A stretch of DNA of 64,000 nucleotides from Rheinheimera sp. UJ63 (GCF_021568285.1 NZ_JAKGTQ010000002.1:558001-622000); one strand, 5' to 3'. Numbered from the stretch's first letter, positions 9,900 to 20,273 are shown. Notes: generated by a model from the letters alone, not told the origin. Numbers and translations: made by a program.

Positions 9900-11681
9900 T
9901 TAATGATCGATGGCTTGGCCTGCACCACGTGGCGAACGCACACTTTCTACCAGATCTTGGATCCGTTGTGGAGGGGCTTCAGTCATAGCTGACACCGCAA
10001 ACGCTACGGCAAAGTTAATCATCGCACCTACTGCGCCAAACGACAGTGGTGAAATACCGTAACCTGTACCACCAAACAACCAGTTAGCTGGAATGTTAGC
10101 AAAGGTTGCAGTACCAGGGATGAAGAACCAGCCTAGGTATAAGAAGATATACACACAGGTAGAGATTAAACCTGCCAGCATACCCGCAATGGCGCCTTTG
10201 TTATTCACCCGCTTAGAGAAGATACCCATCATCAATGCAGGGAAAATAGAGGCTGCGGCAATACCGAAAGCTAGGGCAACGGTTTGTGCGGCAAAGCCTG
10301 GCGGATTCATACCTAACCAGGTCGCTATCACAATGGCGACACCCATGGAAATCCGTGCTGCGCGTAATTCACCTTTTTCACTGATGTCTGGTTTAAGCGA
10401 ACCTTTGATTAAGTCATGGCTGATCGCGGACGAAATCGCTAACAATAAACCGGCTGCAGTTGATAACGCTGCCGCTAAACCACCGGCTGCAATTAAACCG
10501 ATAACCCAGCCAGGTAAATTGGCAATTTCAGGGTTGGCCAGTACTAAAATGTCATTGTTTACTGTCAACTCGTTACCATTCCAACCACGTTCTGCGGCTT
10601 TTTCAGCAAATGCCGGTGTATCGTTATACACTTGAATGCGGCCATCACCGTTTTTATCTTGGAACGAAATTAAACCCGTTGTTTCCCACGTTTTCATCCA
10701 GTCTGGGCGTTCCGCATACTGAATAGCATCCGCAGTGGGTCCTGCTGGGTAAATGGTGTTCATCAGATTTAAACGTGCCATTGACGCAACTGCTGGTGCA
10801 GTTAAATACAATAACGCGATAAACACTAATGCCCAACCTGCTGACCAACGCGCATCGGCTACTTTAGGCACAGTGAAGAAACGGATAATAACATGAGGTA
10901 AACCTGCAGTACCGATCATCAGTGACAGCGTGAAAAGCACCATGTTCAGTTTATTATCAACATCTGCGGTGTAATCTTGGAAACCTAACTCACGAACAAC
11001 CATATCTAACTTAGCCAGTAACGGCATTCCTGATTCGATATGGGTACCAAACAAGCCTAATGGCGGTAAGAAGTTGCCGGTAAGTTGTAATGAAATAAAC
11101 ACTGCAGGGATAGTATAAGCAATGATTAGCACCACATACTGTGCAACTTGCGTGTAAGTGATACCTTTCATACCGCCCATTACCGCGTATAAAAACACAA
11201 TAACAGCCGCAATGATCAGACCCATGTCGCTGCTCACTTCAAGGAAACGAGAGAACGCCACACCGGCACCGGTCATTTGACCGATAACGTAAGTTACTGA
11301 AGCAATAATCAAACAAGCTACCGCAACTAAGCGTGCACCTGTGCTGTAAAAGCGATCACCGATAAAGTCAGGTACGGTAAACTTACCAAATTTACGTAGG
11401 TAGGGGGCTAATAGCATGGCTAACAAAACGTAACCACCGGTCCAACCCATTAAAAAGGTTGAATTGGCATAACCACCCGCCGCGATTAAGCCGGCCATAG
11501 AAATGAAAGATGCCGCTGACATCCAGTCGGCAGCCGTAGCCATACCGTTCATTACTGGGTTTACGCCACCACCGGCGACATAGAACTCTTTGGTGGTGCC
11601 AGCACGTGCCCAGATAGCGATTGCGATATAGAGGGCAAACGAGCCGCCAACAAATATCAAGTTAATTGCAAATTGACTCAT
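9900..11681 (-). CDS. Sodium:solute symporter large subunit, ActP-like (VC_2705 type)
   Basis: A 593-residue protein of the sodium:solute symporter (SLC5) family with about 13 membrane helices. The N-terminus contains TKEFYVAGGGVNPVMNGMATAADWMSAASF, the typical sodium-binding region of acetate/pyruvate-type permeases. A hydrophilic insert near residues 310-370 contains DKNGDGRI, an EF-hand-like loop. It is paired with a DUF4212 small subunit five bases upstream, which defines the two-component VC_2705-type symporters. Divergent crbS and the nearby acs suggest acetate or a related short carboxylate as substrate; this is inference. Confidence 0.88.
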   Translation of the reverse strand: MSQFAINLIFVGGSFALYIAIAIWARAGTTKEFYVAGGGVNPVMNGMATAADWMSAASFISMAGLIAAGGYANSTFLMGWTGGYVLLAMLLAPYLRKFGKFTVPDFIGDRFYSTGARLVAVACLIIASVTYVIGQMTGAGVAFSRFLEVSSDMGLIIAAVIVFLYAVMGGMKGITYTQVAQYVVLIIAYTIPAVFISLQLTGNFLPPLGLFGTHIESGMPLLAKLDMVVRELGFQDYTADVDNKLNMVLFTLSLMIGTAGLPHVIIRFFTVPKVADARWSAGWALVFIALLYLTAPAVASMARLNLMNTIYPAGPTADAIQYAERPDWMKTWETTGLISFQDKNGDGRIQVYNDTPAFAEKAAERGWNGNELTVNNDILVLANPEIANLPGWVIGLIAAGGLAAALSTAAGLLLAISSAISHDLIKGSLKPDISEKGELRAARISMGVAIVIATWLGMNPPGFAAQTVALAFGIAAASIFPALMMGIFSKRVNNKGAIAGMLAGLISTCVYIFLYLGWFFIPGTATFANIPANWLFGGTGYGISPLSFGAVGAMINFAVAFAVSAMTEAPPQRIQDLVESVRSPRGAGQAIDH

Positions 11682-11686
11682 CCTGC

Positions 11687-11950
11687 TTACTCCTCGTCCA
11701 CACCGAATTCTTTATCCAGTTGGTTCATTCTCCAGGCATAGAAGAAGATCAACGCGATAAACGTAAGAATAGAACCCTGTTGTGCGAACCAGAAGCCCAA
11801 ATCAGTACCGCCAACGCTAATACCGGCCAGTAACGGCCGAAGTAAAATACCAAAGCCATAGGATACGGTTGCCCATATCACCAAGCTTACGATTATGAGG
11901 CGCAGGTTAGCGCTCCAATATGCAGCGGCATTCGTGTTATTATTTGCCAT
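11687..11950 (-). CDS. DUF4212 symporter small subunit
   Basis: An 87-residue protein with two membrane helices (about 15-38 and 50-70) and the conserved C-terminal FFYAWRMNQLDKEFGVDEE. This is the hallmark of the putative sodium:solute symporter small subunit family (DUF4212). It is translated immediately before the large subunit, with a five-base gap. Its promoter region is shared divergently with the sensor kinase. Confidence 0.92.
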   Translation of the reverse strand: MANNNTNAAAYWSANLRLIIVSLVIWATVSYGFGILLRPLLAGISVGGTDLGFWFAQQGSILTFIALIFFYAWRMNQLDKEFGVDEE

Positions 11951-12020
11951 AAGTTGTGTCTCCTTTAGTTTTTATTTTCGAGCAATTCTAATGTAGCAGT
12001 AGTTAGCTGCTCTGCTAGCC

Positions 12021-12032
12021 CGACTTTAGTCG
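12021..12032. promoter_or_regulatory. Candidate CrbR operator (symporter / crbS intergenic region)
   Basis: An inverted repeat CGACTTTAGTCG lies about 72-82 bases upstream of the DUF4212 start and about 77 upstream of the chosen crbS start. Its core GAC-TTTA-GTC matches GAC-CATA-GTC in the acs/porin intergenic region. Assignment to CrbR is inferred from gene context. Confidence 0.45.
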
Positions 12033-12107
12033 AAGACTTGTACTGAAGCATTGACAAGGTGCCGCACTAAAACCAAAGTTAGCTGATAACCCTAAATGGA
12101 GAATCCC

Positions 12108-15100
12108 GTGACTGCGTGGACTGTAGCCCTATTAGCCTTACTGTATGTCGGTGGTTTGTTTTTAATTGCCAATTGGGGTGAACGCCATGCCGACGATCGT
12201 CTAATACGAAAGTATGGCGGTTTAATTTATAGCTTGGCGTTAGCGGTCTATTGTACCTCTTGGACCTATTATGGCGCAGTGGGTACGGCAGTGACCCGCG
12301 GCTGGGATTACATTGCCATTTATTTAGGGCCTATTCTGCTGTTTATCTTCGCGCAACCGTTTTTATTTAAGCTGTTGTATGTGTCGAAAAAACAAAACGT
12401 GACCTCGATTGCTGACTTTATCTCTGCCCGCTATGGTAAGCGCAGCAATATCGCCACTTTGGCGGCCGTTGTTTGCTTGATTGTGGTGATCCCTTATATC
12501 TCGTTGCAATTAAAGGCGGTGGCAGGCTCTTATCAGGTATTACTTGGCGGCAGCTTTGATGACAGTAAATTAGCATGGTATCAAGACAGTGCCTTATTAA
12601 GCGCCATCGCCATGGCGTTTTTCGCCATTTTATTTGGTACACGCAAACTTCACCTGACCGAGCAAAACCGTGGGGTGATGGTGGCCATCGCCTTCGAATC
12701 CGTGGTGAAGTTGTTTGCACTTTTAATGCTGTCCATAGCCGTGTATGTGTTCTTAATGGATACTGATCAGTCTGTGCTTCGCACTTTTGCCTTACATTCG
12801 GTGTCGCAGCAAGAACAACTGACCACACCCGGTTGGGTTGAATTTATCACGAAAACACTGTTGGCGATGGTCGCGGTGTTTTTGCTACCCCGACAATTTC
12901 ATGTCGCCTTTGTCGAAAATGTCTCACATCATTATTTACGTCATGCCAGACGCTGGTTTTCCGGTTATTTAGTTTTAGTCACCTTAGTGGTGATCCCGAT
13001 TGCCGTGGCCGGTATGCAACTGTTTCCCGATATGCTGGAGCTGGCGGATAGCTTTGTGTTGTTAATCCCTTCACGGATGGAATGGAACGTTTTAAGCGTA
13101 TTAGTGTTTATCGGTGGCTTCTCTGCCGCCACGTCGATGATTATTATTGCGACCTTAGCTTTAGCCACGATGATCAGTAATGATGTGGTGATGCCAGGCT
13201 TATTAAAGTCGAGTAAGCAAAAAGGTTTATCACACGATTACAGCCTATTAATTTTGGTGGTACGGCGTACCATGATCGTGGTGGTGATGGCGCTGTCTTA
13301 TCTGTATTACAGTGTCTTTGCCCGCAACTACGAATTGGCCGAAACCGGTTTGTTAGCCTTTGCGCTGACCATTCAATTAGTCCCTGCGGTCGTTGGCGGG
13401 CTTTATTGGCGTCGTGGTAATGCTTATGGCGTGTATGCGGGTTTAAGTATTGGTATGGTGTTGTGGTTTTACACCTTAATGTTACCGCAACTGGTGAATG
13501 CCGGGGTATTAAGCAGCGCCATTATGCAGCAGGGGGTCTTTGGGCTGAATTGGCTACTGCCTACGGCCATGTTTGGTATTAAGCTGGATTCGTTAAGCCA
13601 TGGTGTCTTGGTGTCGCTGGGCTTTAATGTGCTTGCTTATACGTTGGTCTCGTTAAGTACCAAGGTAAACTTGCTTGATCGCTTACAGGCGGTGGCCTTT
13701 GTTAAACCGAATTTACCGATTAAACATCAAGATACGCCAGCGCGGCGTATTCGCATTCATAACAGTGATTTAAAAATCTTACTGGAACGGTTTGTTGGTA
13801 ATCAACGTGCCGCAGAATGTTTAGCCGAATTTGGTCGTAAACAGCAAATGACTCTGCAACTGGATGACTTGCCTAGCGTTGGGTTAGTCGAACACGTTGA
13901 ACGTGAACTCGCTGGGGTCATCGGCGCGTCGTCTGCCTCTACTATGGTTAATGCGGTACTTGAAGGGCGGCAACTGGCGTTTGAAGATGTCGTCACCTTG
14001 TTTGATGACACTACGCAGGCCATTCAATTTTCTCGCAAAATATTATTCTCAACGCTAGAACACTTAAGCCAAGGGGTCAGTGTGGTTGATCGTGATCTGA
14101 ATTTGGTCGCGTGGAATAAATCCTACCTAGAGATGTTTAATTATCCTGATGGTATGGTACGTGTGGGGCGGCCGGTGGCAGATATTGTGCGGCTTAATGC
14201 GGAGCGCGGGCTCTGTGGCGTTGGTGATCCGGATGAGCACGTTGAAAAACGTATTATGCATATGCGAAATGGTACGGCTCATGTTTTTCAGCGGGTGCGA
14301 CCTGATGGTAAAGTGATTGAAATGCGCGGTAACCCCATCCCTGGCGGCGGTTTTGTCACCAGCTTTACCGACATCTCGGACCATGTTAAAGCCGTGCAGG
14401 GCTTAGCCGAGGCGAAGCAACACTTAGAAGATCGGGTGCATGAGCGTACGCAAACTATTTCTGACATGAACCAGGAGTTACTGGCTGAGGTAGGGCGTCG
14501 TCGTGAAACAGAGCAGCAATTACTGCAAGCAAAAGCCGAAGCTGAAGCGGCGAATGCGTCGAAAACCCGGTTTCTTGCTTTAGCCAGCCACGATATTTTA
14601 CAGCCGTTAAATGCCGCGCGCTTGTTTACTGCCGCTTTAGCAGGCATTCACGACAAGCAGCAACAAAGTGCGATTTTAACGCAGCTTGATAATTCGCTGA
14701 AAGCTTCAGAAGAGCTGATTTCAACCTTATTAGAAATCGCCAAACTTGATGATGGTAAGTTACAACCGAATGTACAACCGGTGCCGTTAAAAGAATTATT
14801 GATGCAATTAGCCGACGAATATGGCTTGGTGGCCAGTCAAAAAGGCTTAGCCTTAACAGTAAAAACCAGCTCGTTACAAGTGCAAACCGATGCCACTTAT
14901 TTACGGCGGATCTTACAAAACATGTTATCTAATGCCATCAAGTACACCAATAAAGGACGCATTTTACTAGGTTGTCGCAAACGTGGTGATCATTTGTTAT
15001 TGCAAGTGTGGGATTCTGGCCCGGGTATTGGTGAGGCAGATCTGCAGCGTATTTTTGAAGACTTTTATCGCATTGATGCCACGGCTAAAGGCCAACAAGG

Positions 15101-15656
15101 GCTGGGCTTGGGCCTGGGAGTGGTTAATCGGATGGCGAAATTGCTTGGCCATGAGTTGTTAGTGAAGTCTTGGCCGGGTAAGGGCACGGTGTTTAGTATT
15201 CGCTTGCCGTTAGTACTTGGCAAGCGCCGCCAAGATCTGCCTCTGCCTAGCCCCCTGCAGCAAAGGCCCTTACCAGGGCTGTCGGTGGTGTGTGTCGATG
15301 ATGATGCGGCTAACTTAGCGGCGTTAAAAGTCTTATTACAGCAATGGCAGATCACTGATGTGCAGTGTTTTTATGATGAACAAGAGTTACTCAGTTATGC
15401 GCCGAACCATCCCGCACCGGATGTGATTATTATTGATTATCAACTAGGCCAACATTTGAATGGCTTAGATCTGTATCGGCAGATCCGTCAGTATTGGGGA
15501 GAGGTAAATGGCATCTTGGTGTCGGCCTCACCTCAAGCTGATTTAGCGGCCTTAGCTAAAGCGGAGTCGTTGATGTTTTTAGCTAAACCGATTAAACCGG
15601 GGGCGTTACGGGCAACGCTGAATCATTTTAAAATGCTGAAAAGGGCCGCTAATTAG
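12108..15656 (+). CDS. crbS: CrbS-type hybrid sensor histidine kinase with SLC5 transporter domain
   Basis: A protein of about 1,182 residues with a sodium:solute-symporter-like N-terminal domain (about 12-13 helices, to about residue 520) and a soluble linker region. It then has a PAS domain (FSTLEHLSQGVSVVDRDLNLVAWN, about 640-760), a coiled coil and a histidine kinase core with H-box ALASHDILQPLNAAR near residue 827. The ATPase domain carries NMLSNAIKYT and GLGLGLGVV, and a C-terminal receiver domain has DVIIIDYQLG with its Asp near 1108. This is the layout of CrbS/MxtR/CbrA-like sensors that control the acetate switch. A GTG at 12108 has GGAG six bases upstream; the ATG at 12096 has no ribosome-binding site. 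It is divergent from the symporter and convergent with crbR. Confidence 0.9.
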   Translation: MTAWTVALLALLYVGGLFLIANWGERHADDRLIRKYGGLIYSLALAVYCTSWTYYGAVGTAVTRGWDYIAIYLGPILLFIFAQPFLFKLLYVSKKQNVTSIADFISARYGKRSNIATLAAVVCLIVVIPYISLQLKAVAGSYQVLLGGSFDDSKLAWYQDSALLSAIAMAFFAILFGTRKLHLTEQNRGVMVAIAFESVVKLFALLMLSIAVYVFLMDTDQSVLRTFALHSVSQQEQLTTPGWVEFITKTLLAMVAVFLLPRQFHVAFVENVSHHYLRHARRWFSGYLVLVTLVVIPIAVAGMQLFPDMLELADSFVLLIPSRMEWNVLSVLVFIGGFSAATSMIIIATLALATMISNDVVMPGLLKSSKQKGLSHDYSLLILVVRRTMIVVVMALSYLYYSVFARNYELAETGLLAFALTIQLVPAVVGGLYWRRGNAYGVYAGLSIGMVLWFYTLMLPQLVNAGVLSSAIMQQGVFGLNWLLPTAMFGIKLDSLSHGVLVSLGFNVLAYTLVSLSTKVNLLDRLQAVAFVKPNLPIKHQDTPARRIRIHNSDLKILLERFVGNQRAAECLAEFGRKQQMTLQLDDLPSVGLVEHVERELAGVIGASSASTMVNAVLEGRQLAFEDVVTLFDDTTQAIQFSRKILFSTLEHLSQGVSVVDRDLNLVAWNKSYLEMFNYPDGMVRVGRPVADIVRLNAERGLCGVGDPDEHVEKRIMHMRNGTAHVFQRVRPDGKVIEMRGNPIPGGGFVTSFTDISDHVKAVQGLAEAKQHLEDRVHERTQTISDMNQELLAEVGRRRETEQQLLQAKAEAEAANASKTRFLALASHDILQPLNAARLFTAALAGIHDKQQQSAILTQLDNSLKASEELISTLLEIAKLDDGKLQPNVQPVPLKELLMQLADEYGLVASQKGLALTVKTSSLQVQTDATYLRRILQNMLSNAIKYTNKGRILLGCRKRGDHLLLQVWDSGPGIGEADLQRIFEDFYRIDATAKGQQGLGLGLGVVNRMAKLLGHELLVKSWPGKGTVFSIRLPLVLGKRRQDLPLPSPLQQRPLPGLSVVCVDDDAANLAALKVLLQQWQITDVQCFYDEQELLSYAPNHPAPDVIIIDYQLGQHLNGLDLYRQIRQYWGEVNGILVSASPQADLAALAKAESLMFLAKPIKPGALRATLNHFKMLKRAAN

Positions 15657-15689
15657 GCCCTCGTTGGCGATTTAATGGCAAACAAGCGC

Positions 15690-16364
15690 TTATTGATGCT
15701 GAGCCATAGCGCGATCAACCGGCGGCTCTAACGTCAGCCGCTGCGCTTGGATCACCACTTGGGTGCGGTTAGTGCAACCCAGTTTACGAAAGATTGCCGT
15801 AATATGCGCTTTCACCGTGGCTTCTGAGATATGCAGATCATAAGCAATTTGTTTATTTAGCCAACCCTCAGTTAAATAATACAAAACTTTGTATTGCTGC
15901 TGGGTTAATTGCGCCACCCGAGAGGCTAAATCCAAATCTTGCTCGGTATCACCTTGTTCTAAAATTTGTTTTTGTAGGTTCTTCGGTACCCATAACTCAC
16001 CATCTAGCACCGCATTTAAGGCGGTACTGATATCAACAGGATTGGCGGATTTGGGGACATAGGCAGAGGCGCCAAACGACATGACGCGGCGGATCACATC
16101 CAAATCTTCACTCGCTGAAATCACCACGATCGGTAAACTGGGATAGTTTTTCCGCAGTTGAATTAACCCCAAGAAACCGCAGTTTCCCGGCATATGCAGA
16201 TCGAGTAATAACAAATCAGCATCGGGATGTTGTTCTAGGGCGGCACAGGTGCTTTCAAAACTGTCTGTTTCAACGGTGGCTTTGGTAGCAAAAGTACTGC
16301 TGATAGCATTAATAAGCGCGTTTCTAAATAGCGGATGATCGTCTGCTACGATTAACTTTGCCAT
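15690..16364 (-). CDS. crbR: CrbR-type LuxR-family response regulator
   Basis: A 224-residue response regulator. The receiver domain has the acidic pair DD at residues 8-9, the phosphorylation site in LLLLDLHMPG (Asp near 54) and the conserved KSANP lysine. The C-terminal LuxR-type helix-turn-helix contains YLTEGWLNKQIAYDLHISEATVKAHI. It lies next to acs on the same strand and convergent with crbS. In Vibrio cholerae and Pseudomonas the equivalent CrbR/ErdR activates acs when cells switch to acetate use, so control of acs and possibly the symporter and porin is expected. Confidence 0.9.
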   Translation of the reverse strand: MAKLIVADDHPLFRNALINAISSTFATKATVETDSFESTCAALEQHPDADLLLLDLHMPGNCGFLGLIQLRKNYPSLPIVVISASEDLDVIRRVMSFGASAYVPKSANPVDISTALNAVLDGELWVPKNLQKQILEQGDTEQDLDLASRVAQLTQQQYKVLYYLTEGWLNKQIAYDLHISEATVKAHITAIFRKLGCTNRTQVVIQAQRLTLEPPVDRAMAQHQ

Positions 16365-16400
16365 CTTCCCTCCAGTGGTTTTAGCTTGTTTTTGTTATAA

Positions 16401-16431
16401 GAAAGGCCGCATGGTAGCGGCCTTTTCTGCT
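16401..16431 (-). terminator. Possible terminator after acs
   Basis: GAAAGGCCGC and GCGGCCTTTTC pair around a six-base loop between crbR and acs. The T tract on the minus strand is short, so some read-through into crbR is possible. Confidence 0.6.
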
Positions 16432-16473
16432 GCGACTGGAGACACACCAGCTCAACGTAAGAGGACGGGTGTC

Positions 16474-18429
16474 TTACTTACGATTTAAGCGGTTATTTAC
16501 CAATAATTCAACCACTGATGGATCAGCCAGTGTAGAAATATCTCCTAACTGATCATGTTCATTGGCTGCAATTTTTCGCAGGATACGGCGCATAATCTTA
16601 CCAGAGCGCGTTTTCGGCAATCCGGCAGGAGCCCACTGTATCAGATCTGGCGTAGCGATAGGTGAAATTTCTTCACGCACCCAGGCTCTAATCGCTTTGG
16701 TTAGCTCTTCACTGGGTTCTACACCCACCCGAGGTGAAACATACACATAGATGCCTTGGCCTTTAATATCGTGTGGGTAACCGACTACGGCAGCTTCAGC
16801 AATCGCTTCATGCGCAACAAGACAGCTTTCAATCTCAGCGGTGCCTAAACGATGGCCAGAAATATTTAATACATCATCGACACGACCCGTTAACCAATAA
16901 TAGCCGTCTTCATCACGACGTGCACCATCACCGGTAAAATAAACCCCCGCATAGGTACTAAAGTAGGTTTGCTCGAAGCGTTCGTGATCGCCAAACAAGG
17001 TACGCATTTGCCCAGGCCAGCTATCCGTGATAACTAAATTACCTTCGCCCGCGCCCGTGACGGTGTTGCCTTCGTTATCCACTAACGCCGGTTTAACGCC
17101 AAAGAATGGCCGCGTTGCCGAGCCAGGTTTTAAGGCAGTGGCACCCGGTAATGGCGTAATTAAAATGCCGCCTGTTTCTGTTTGCCACCAGGTATCAACG
17201 ATAGGGCAATTACCCTTACCAATTTTTTCGTGATACCAATTCCATGCTTCTGGGTTAATGGGTTCACCCACGCTACCTAAGATCCGTAACGAAGATAAAT
17301 CGGCACCGGCAACAGGCGCATCGCCATGCGACATCAAAGCGCGGATGGCTGTTGGCGCGGTATACAGAATATTGACCTGGTATTTATCTACAATTTGCGC
17401 AATACGTTTCACGCTGGGGTAGGTAGGGACACCTTCAAACATCACGCTGCTGGCGCCATTGGCCAACGGCCCGTAAATAATATAACTGTGGCCTGTAACC
17501 CAGCCAACGTCTGCGGCGCACCAGTAAATATCGCCTTCTTGATAATCGAAAACATATTGATGCGTCATGGCGGCATACAGCAGATAACCGCCAGTGGTGT
17601 GAAGGACACCTTTGGGCTTACCGGTTGAACCGGAGGTATAAAGAATAAACAGTGGATCTTCCGCATTCATCGGCTCAGGTGCACATTCTTTAGGTTGTGC
17701 AGCAAGCAGGTCATGATACCAAACATCTCGACCATGGTGAAAATCAATGCTTTTGCCAACATGTTTAATCACAATGACATTTTTAACTGGGTTGGTGTCG
17801 CCTAAATGCGCTAAGGCTAAATCCGTATTGTCTTTTAGGTTAGTAGCACGGCTACCCCGTAAAGCTTGATCGGTGGTGATCACCAATTTTGAATCACAAT
17901 CGACGATACGGCTGCCCAGTGCATCAGGTGAGAAACCGGCAAACACCACCGAGTGCACCGCACCAATTCGAGCACAGGCTAATAGCGCAACAGCGGCTTG
18001 CGGTATCATCGGTAAGTAAATGGTAACCCGATCACCTTTATTCACCCCCAGGGCTTTCATGCCGTTGGCGAGTTGGCAAACCTCATCATACAGTTGTTGA
18101 TAGGTCACTTTTGATTCAACGCCAGGCTCATCACCTTCCCAATAAAAGGCCACTTGATTGGCTCGCGTGGCAAGATGGCGATCTAAACAGTTAACACTGG
18201 CATTTAGCACGCCATCAGCAAACCAATTGATTTTCACTTTGCCCAGTTCATAGCTGGTGTCTTTCACCTGAGTAAACGGTTTAATCCAATCCAGTTTCTT
18301 GGCTTGTTCGCCCCAGAACTGATCAGGCTGTTCAATAGATTGTTGGTAAAGTGCTTGATATTGTTCATCAGTTACATGGCAATGCTGCTTGATTTTTTCA
18401 GGCACCGGATAAAGAGTTGGTTGCGTCAT
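16474..18429 (-). CDS. acs: Acetyl-CoA synthetase
   Basis: AMP-forming acetate:CoA ligase that activates acetate via acetyl-AMP to acetyl-CoA in the cytoplasm. The 651-residue length is standard. Visible motifs are the P-loop [13 protein letters not shown], the WWQTETGG adenylate-binding motif, [20 protein letters not shown] and the C-terminal [11 protein letters not shown] containing the regulatory acetylatable lysine. It sits next to crbR/crbS and divergent from a DcaP-like porin, with a shared inverted repeat in the intergenic region. Confidence 0.97.
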   Translation of the reverse strand: MTQPTLYPVPEKIKQHCHVTDEQYQALYQQSIEQPDQFWGEQAKKLDWIKPFTQVKDTSYELGKVKINWFADGVLNASVNCLDRHLATRANQVAFYWEGDEPGVESKVTYQQLYDEVCQLANGMKALGVNKGDRVTIYLPMIPQAAVALLACARIGAVHSVVFAGFSPDALGSRIVDCDSKLVITTDQALRGSRATNLKDNTDLALAHLGDTNPVKNVIVIKHVGKSIDFHHGRDVWYHDLLAAQPKECAPEPMNAEDPLFILYTSGSTGKPKGVLHTTGGYLLYAAMTHQYVFDYQEGDIYWCAADVGWVTGHSYIIYGPLANGASSVMFEGVPTYPSVKRIAQIVDKYQVNILYTAPTAIRALMSHGDAPVAGADLSSLRILGSVGEPINPEAWNWYHEKIGKGNCPIVDTWWQTETGGILITPLPGATALKPGSATRPFFGVKPALVDNEGNTVTGAGEGNLVITDSWPGQMRTLFGDHERFEQTYFSTYAGVYFTGDGARRDEDGYYWLTGRVDDVLNISGHRLGTAEIESCLVAHEAIAEAAVVGYPHDIKGQGIYVYVSPRVGVEPSEELTKAIRAWVREEISPIATPDLIQWAPAGLPKTRSGKIMRRILRKIAANEHDQLGDISTLADPSVVELLVNNRLNRK

Positions 18430-18496
18430 ATGATCCCCTACGGATTATCGTAATTATTATTAATCATTACTAACGGAGACAGCTGTTTAAAGAAAT

Positions 18497-18510
18497 TAGA
18501 CCATAGTCTA
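18497..18510. promoter_or_regulatory. Candidate CrbR operator (acs / porin intergenic region)
   Basis: A perfect inverted repeat TAGAC-CATA-GTCTA lies 68-81 bases upstream of the acs start and about 127 upstream of the porin start. The inner GAC-N4-GTC is shared with the site at 12021-12032, at a similar distance from the genes there. Confidence 0.5.
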
Positions 18511-18636
18511 GACGATGTTAAAACAGAGTGCGAATTGCGACTAAAGGCTAATTGCGAAGATGCAGACTGTCGCTCAGAGTTTGGTTACAATAATAACGAC
18601 ATCAGTACTACTATAAAAAAACATGGAGAACTCCAG

Positions 18637-19806
18637 ATGAGACAATGTAAGACACGGAATACCTTAGCTGCGGCTATCGCATTAGCCTTAACTGCAGGCG
18701 CAGCACATGCGAACAACGGCTTTAAAGTGGGCGACACCGAAGTAAGTTACGGTGGTTACGTCAAACTTGATATGATGGTGAGTGATGCAGACGGAGACAT
18801 CGCGTCAATTGGGCGTGATTTTTATGTACCCTCTGTCACACCGATAAATGGCGACAGCACAACACGTTTTGATATGCATGCTCGTCAAACGCGTTTCTTC
18901 TTTAGCACCTCTACCGATTTAGGTAACGGTGAAAAGATGACAGGGCGTATTGAATTTGATTTTCAAACCAGTAATAACGGTAACGATGAGCGTACCACCA
19001 ACGGTTACAGCCCCGTCATGCGCCATGCTTTTGTTAATTACAAAAATTGGACAGTTGGCCAAACCTGGTCAAACTTTATGGACTTACAGTCTTTACCGGA
19101 TACCTTAGACTTCGTCGGTAATGCTGATGCGGCTATCTTTATTCGTCAAGCTCAGGTTCGTTACACTTCAGGTAATTTCTCTATTGCGGTAGAAAACCCA
19201 GAAAGTACGGTTACGCCATTTGGTGGCGGCACTCGTATCACCACAGATGACAATGCCACTCCAGACTTTACGGTAGGTTACAACTTTAAAACTGAAAATG
19301 CCTCTTTCCGGGTGGCCGGTTTGCTTCGACAAATTGCTATCGAAAACGGCGTATTAGATGACAGCGTGGCGTCTTACGGTGTGTCTTTCAGCGGTAAATT
19401 TAACCTTGCTAATAAAGATGATATCCGTTTTACCATTAACACCGGTGAAGGTTTAGGCCGTTATGTCGGTTTAAACGCTTCCAATGGCGCGGTATTAACC
19501 GGCACGACAAGTGATGCTGAACTTGAAACCATTAAATCAACGTCTTTCTCCGTGGCGTATCGTCACCTGTGGAATGACAAGTGGCGTTCAACCTTCTTAT
19601 ATTCAGCGTTAAATGTTGATAATGACACCAGCTTGACCGGTACCTCAGCGAATAAATCCATGCAGAGCTACAGTGTCAATGCGTTATACCAGTTCAATAC
19701 CAAGTTTATGATGGGTGTTGAATACAAGTATGCTAATCGTGAAATCGAAAGTGGTTTAGATGGTGATATGCACCGTGTGCAGTTCAGCGCTAAATACGAC
19801 TTCTAA
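18637..19806 (+). CDS. DcaP-family outer-membrane porin
   Basis: A 389-residue outer-membrane beta-barrel protein. It has a signal peptide (MRQCKTRNTLAAAIALALTA, cleaved near AHA-NN) and begins with SYGGYVKLDMM, the DcaP-like strand. It ends in VQFSAKYDF, with a terminal Phe as expected for BamA-dependent barrels. DcaP-like porins let dicarboxylates and related acids pass. The ATG at 18637 is chosen because GGAG precedes it and the signal peptide starts there; the longer frame from 18535 has no signal. Divergence from acs suggests a role in carboxylate uptake (inference). Confidence 0.85.
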   Translation: MRQCKTRNTLAAAIALALTAGAAHANNGFKVGDTEVSYGGYVKLDMMVSDADGDIASIGRDFYVPSVTPINGDSTTRFDMHARQTRFFFSTSTDLGNGEKMTGRIEFDFQTSNNGNDERTTNGYSPVMRHAFVNYKNWTVGQTWSNFMDLQSLPDTLDFVGNADAAIFIRQAQVRYTSGNFSIAVENPESTVTPFGGGTRITTDDNATPDFTVGYNFKTENASFRVAGLLRQIAIENGVLDDSVASYGVSFSGKFNLANKDDIRFTINTGEGLGRYVGLNASNGAVLTGTTSDAELETIKSTSFSVAYRHLWNDKWRSTFLYSALNVDNDTSLTGTSANKSMQSYSVNALYQFNTKFMMGVEYKYANREIESGLDGDMHRVQFSAKYDF

Positions 19807-19827
19807 GTTAAACCGTTAGCTTTCTAT

Positions 19828-19855
19828 AAAACGCCTCTTTATGAGGCGTTTTTTA
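19828..19855 (+). terminator. Terminator of the porin gene
   Basis: AAAACGCCTC and GAGGCGTTTT form a stem around TTTAT and end in a T run directly after the porin stop. Confidence 0.9.
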
Positions 19856-20230
19856 TGGCCGCAATACTTACTGCCAAGGTTCAGCTGCAATAAAAACGTG
19901 TTGTAGGCGCTCAACTGCCAACATGACGCCCGCTCCGTTTTAGCCCGCCCAGCAAGCGCAACAACATTCTGAGGTGACTGACTGTTTACGCCATTTTGCC
20001 TCGCTCAATAAGCCGTTGCGACATAACATTTTGCTGGCTGGCACTACAAACCTTTGCCAGTAAACCGTTGCAAGTGTCGACTCAAGCGCGGGGTTGGATC
20101 AGATAATGCCAGTACAAGCTGCAGCGATGTTAGCTTAGTCGCACCCTAGGTTAGCGAATAAAAAACACATTTTACAGCCATGCTTAATAAAACAAGCTGC
20201 ATAAAATAATGCACTAAAAAACAGCCAATA
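19856..20230. other. Intergenic stretch with nothing recognised
   Basis: About 375 bases between the porin terminator and the rne terminator. I see no convincing ORF, RNA gene or repeat on either strand. Confidence 0.6.
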
Positions 20231-20255
20231 AAAAAGCCGGCAAGGCCGGCTTTTT
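20231..20255 (-). terminator. Terminator of rne
   Basis: AAAAAGCCGG and CCGGCTTTTT form a compact symmetrical stem downstream of the rne stop; it could act on both strands. Confidence 0.85.
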
Positions 20256-20273
20256 AACTCAGATACGACAATT

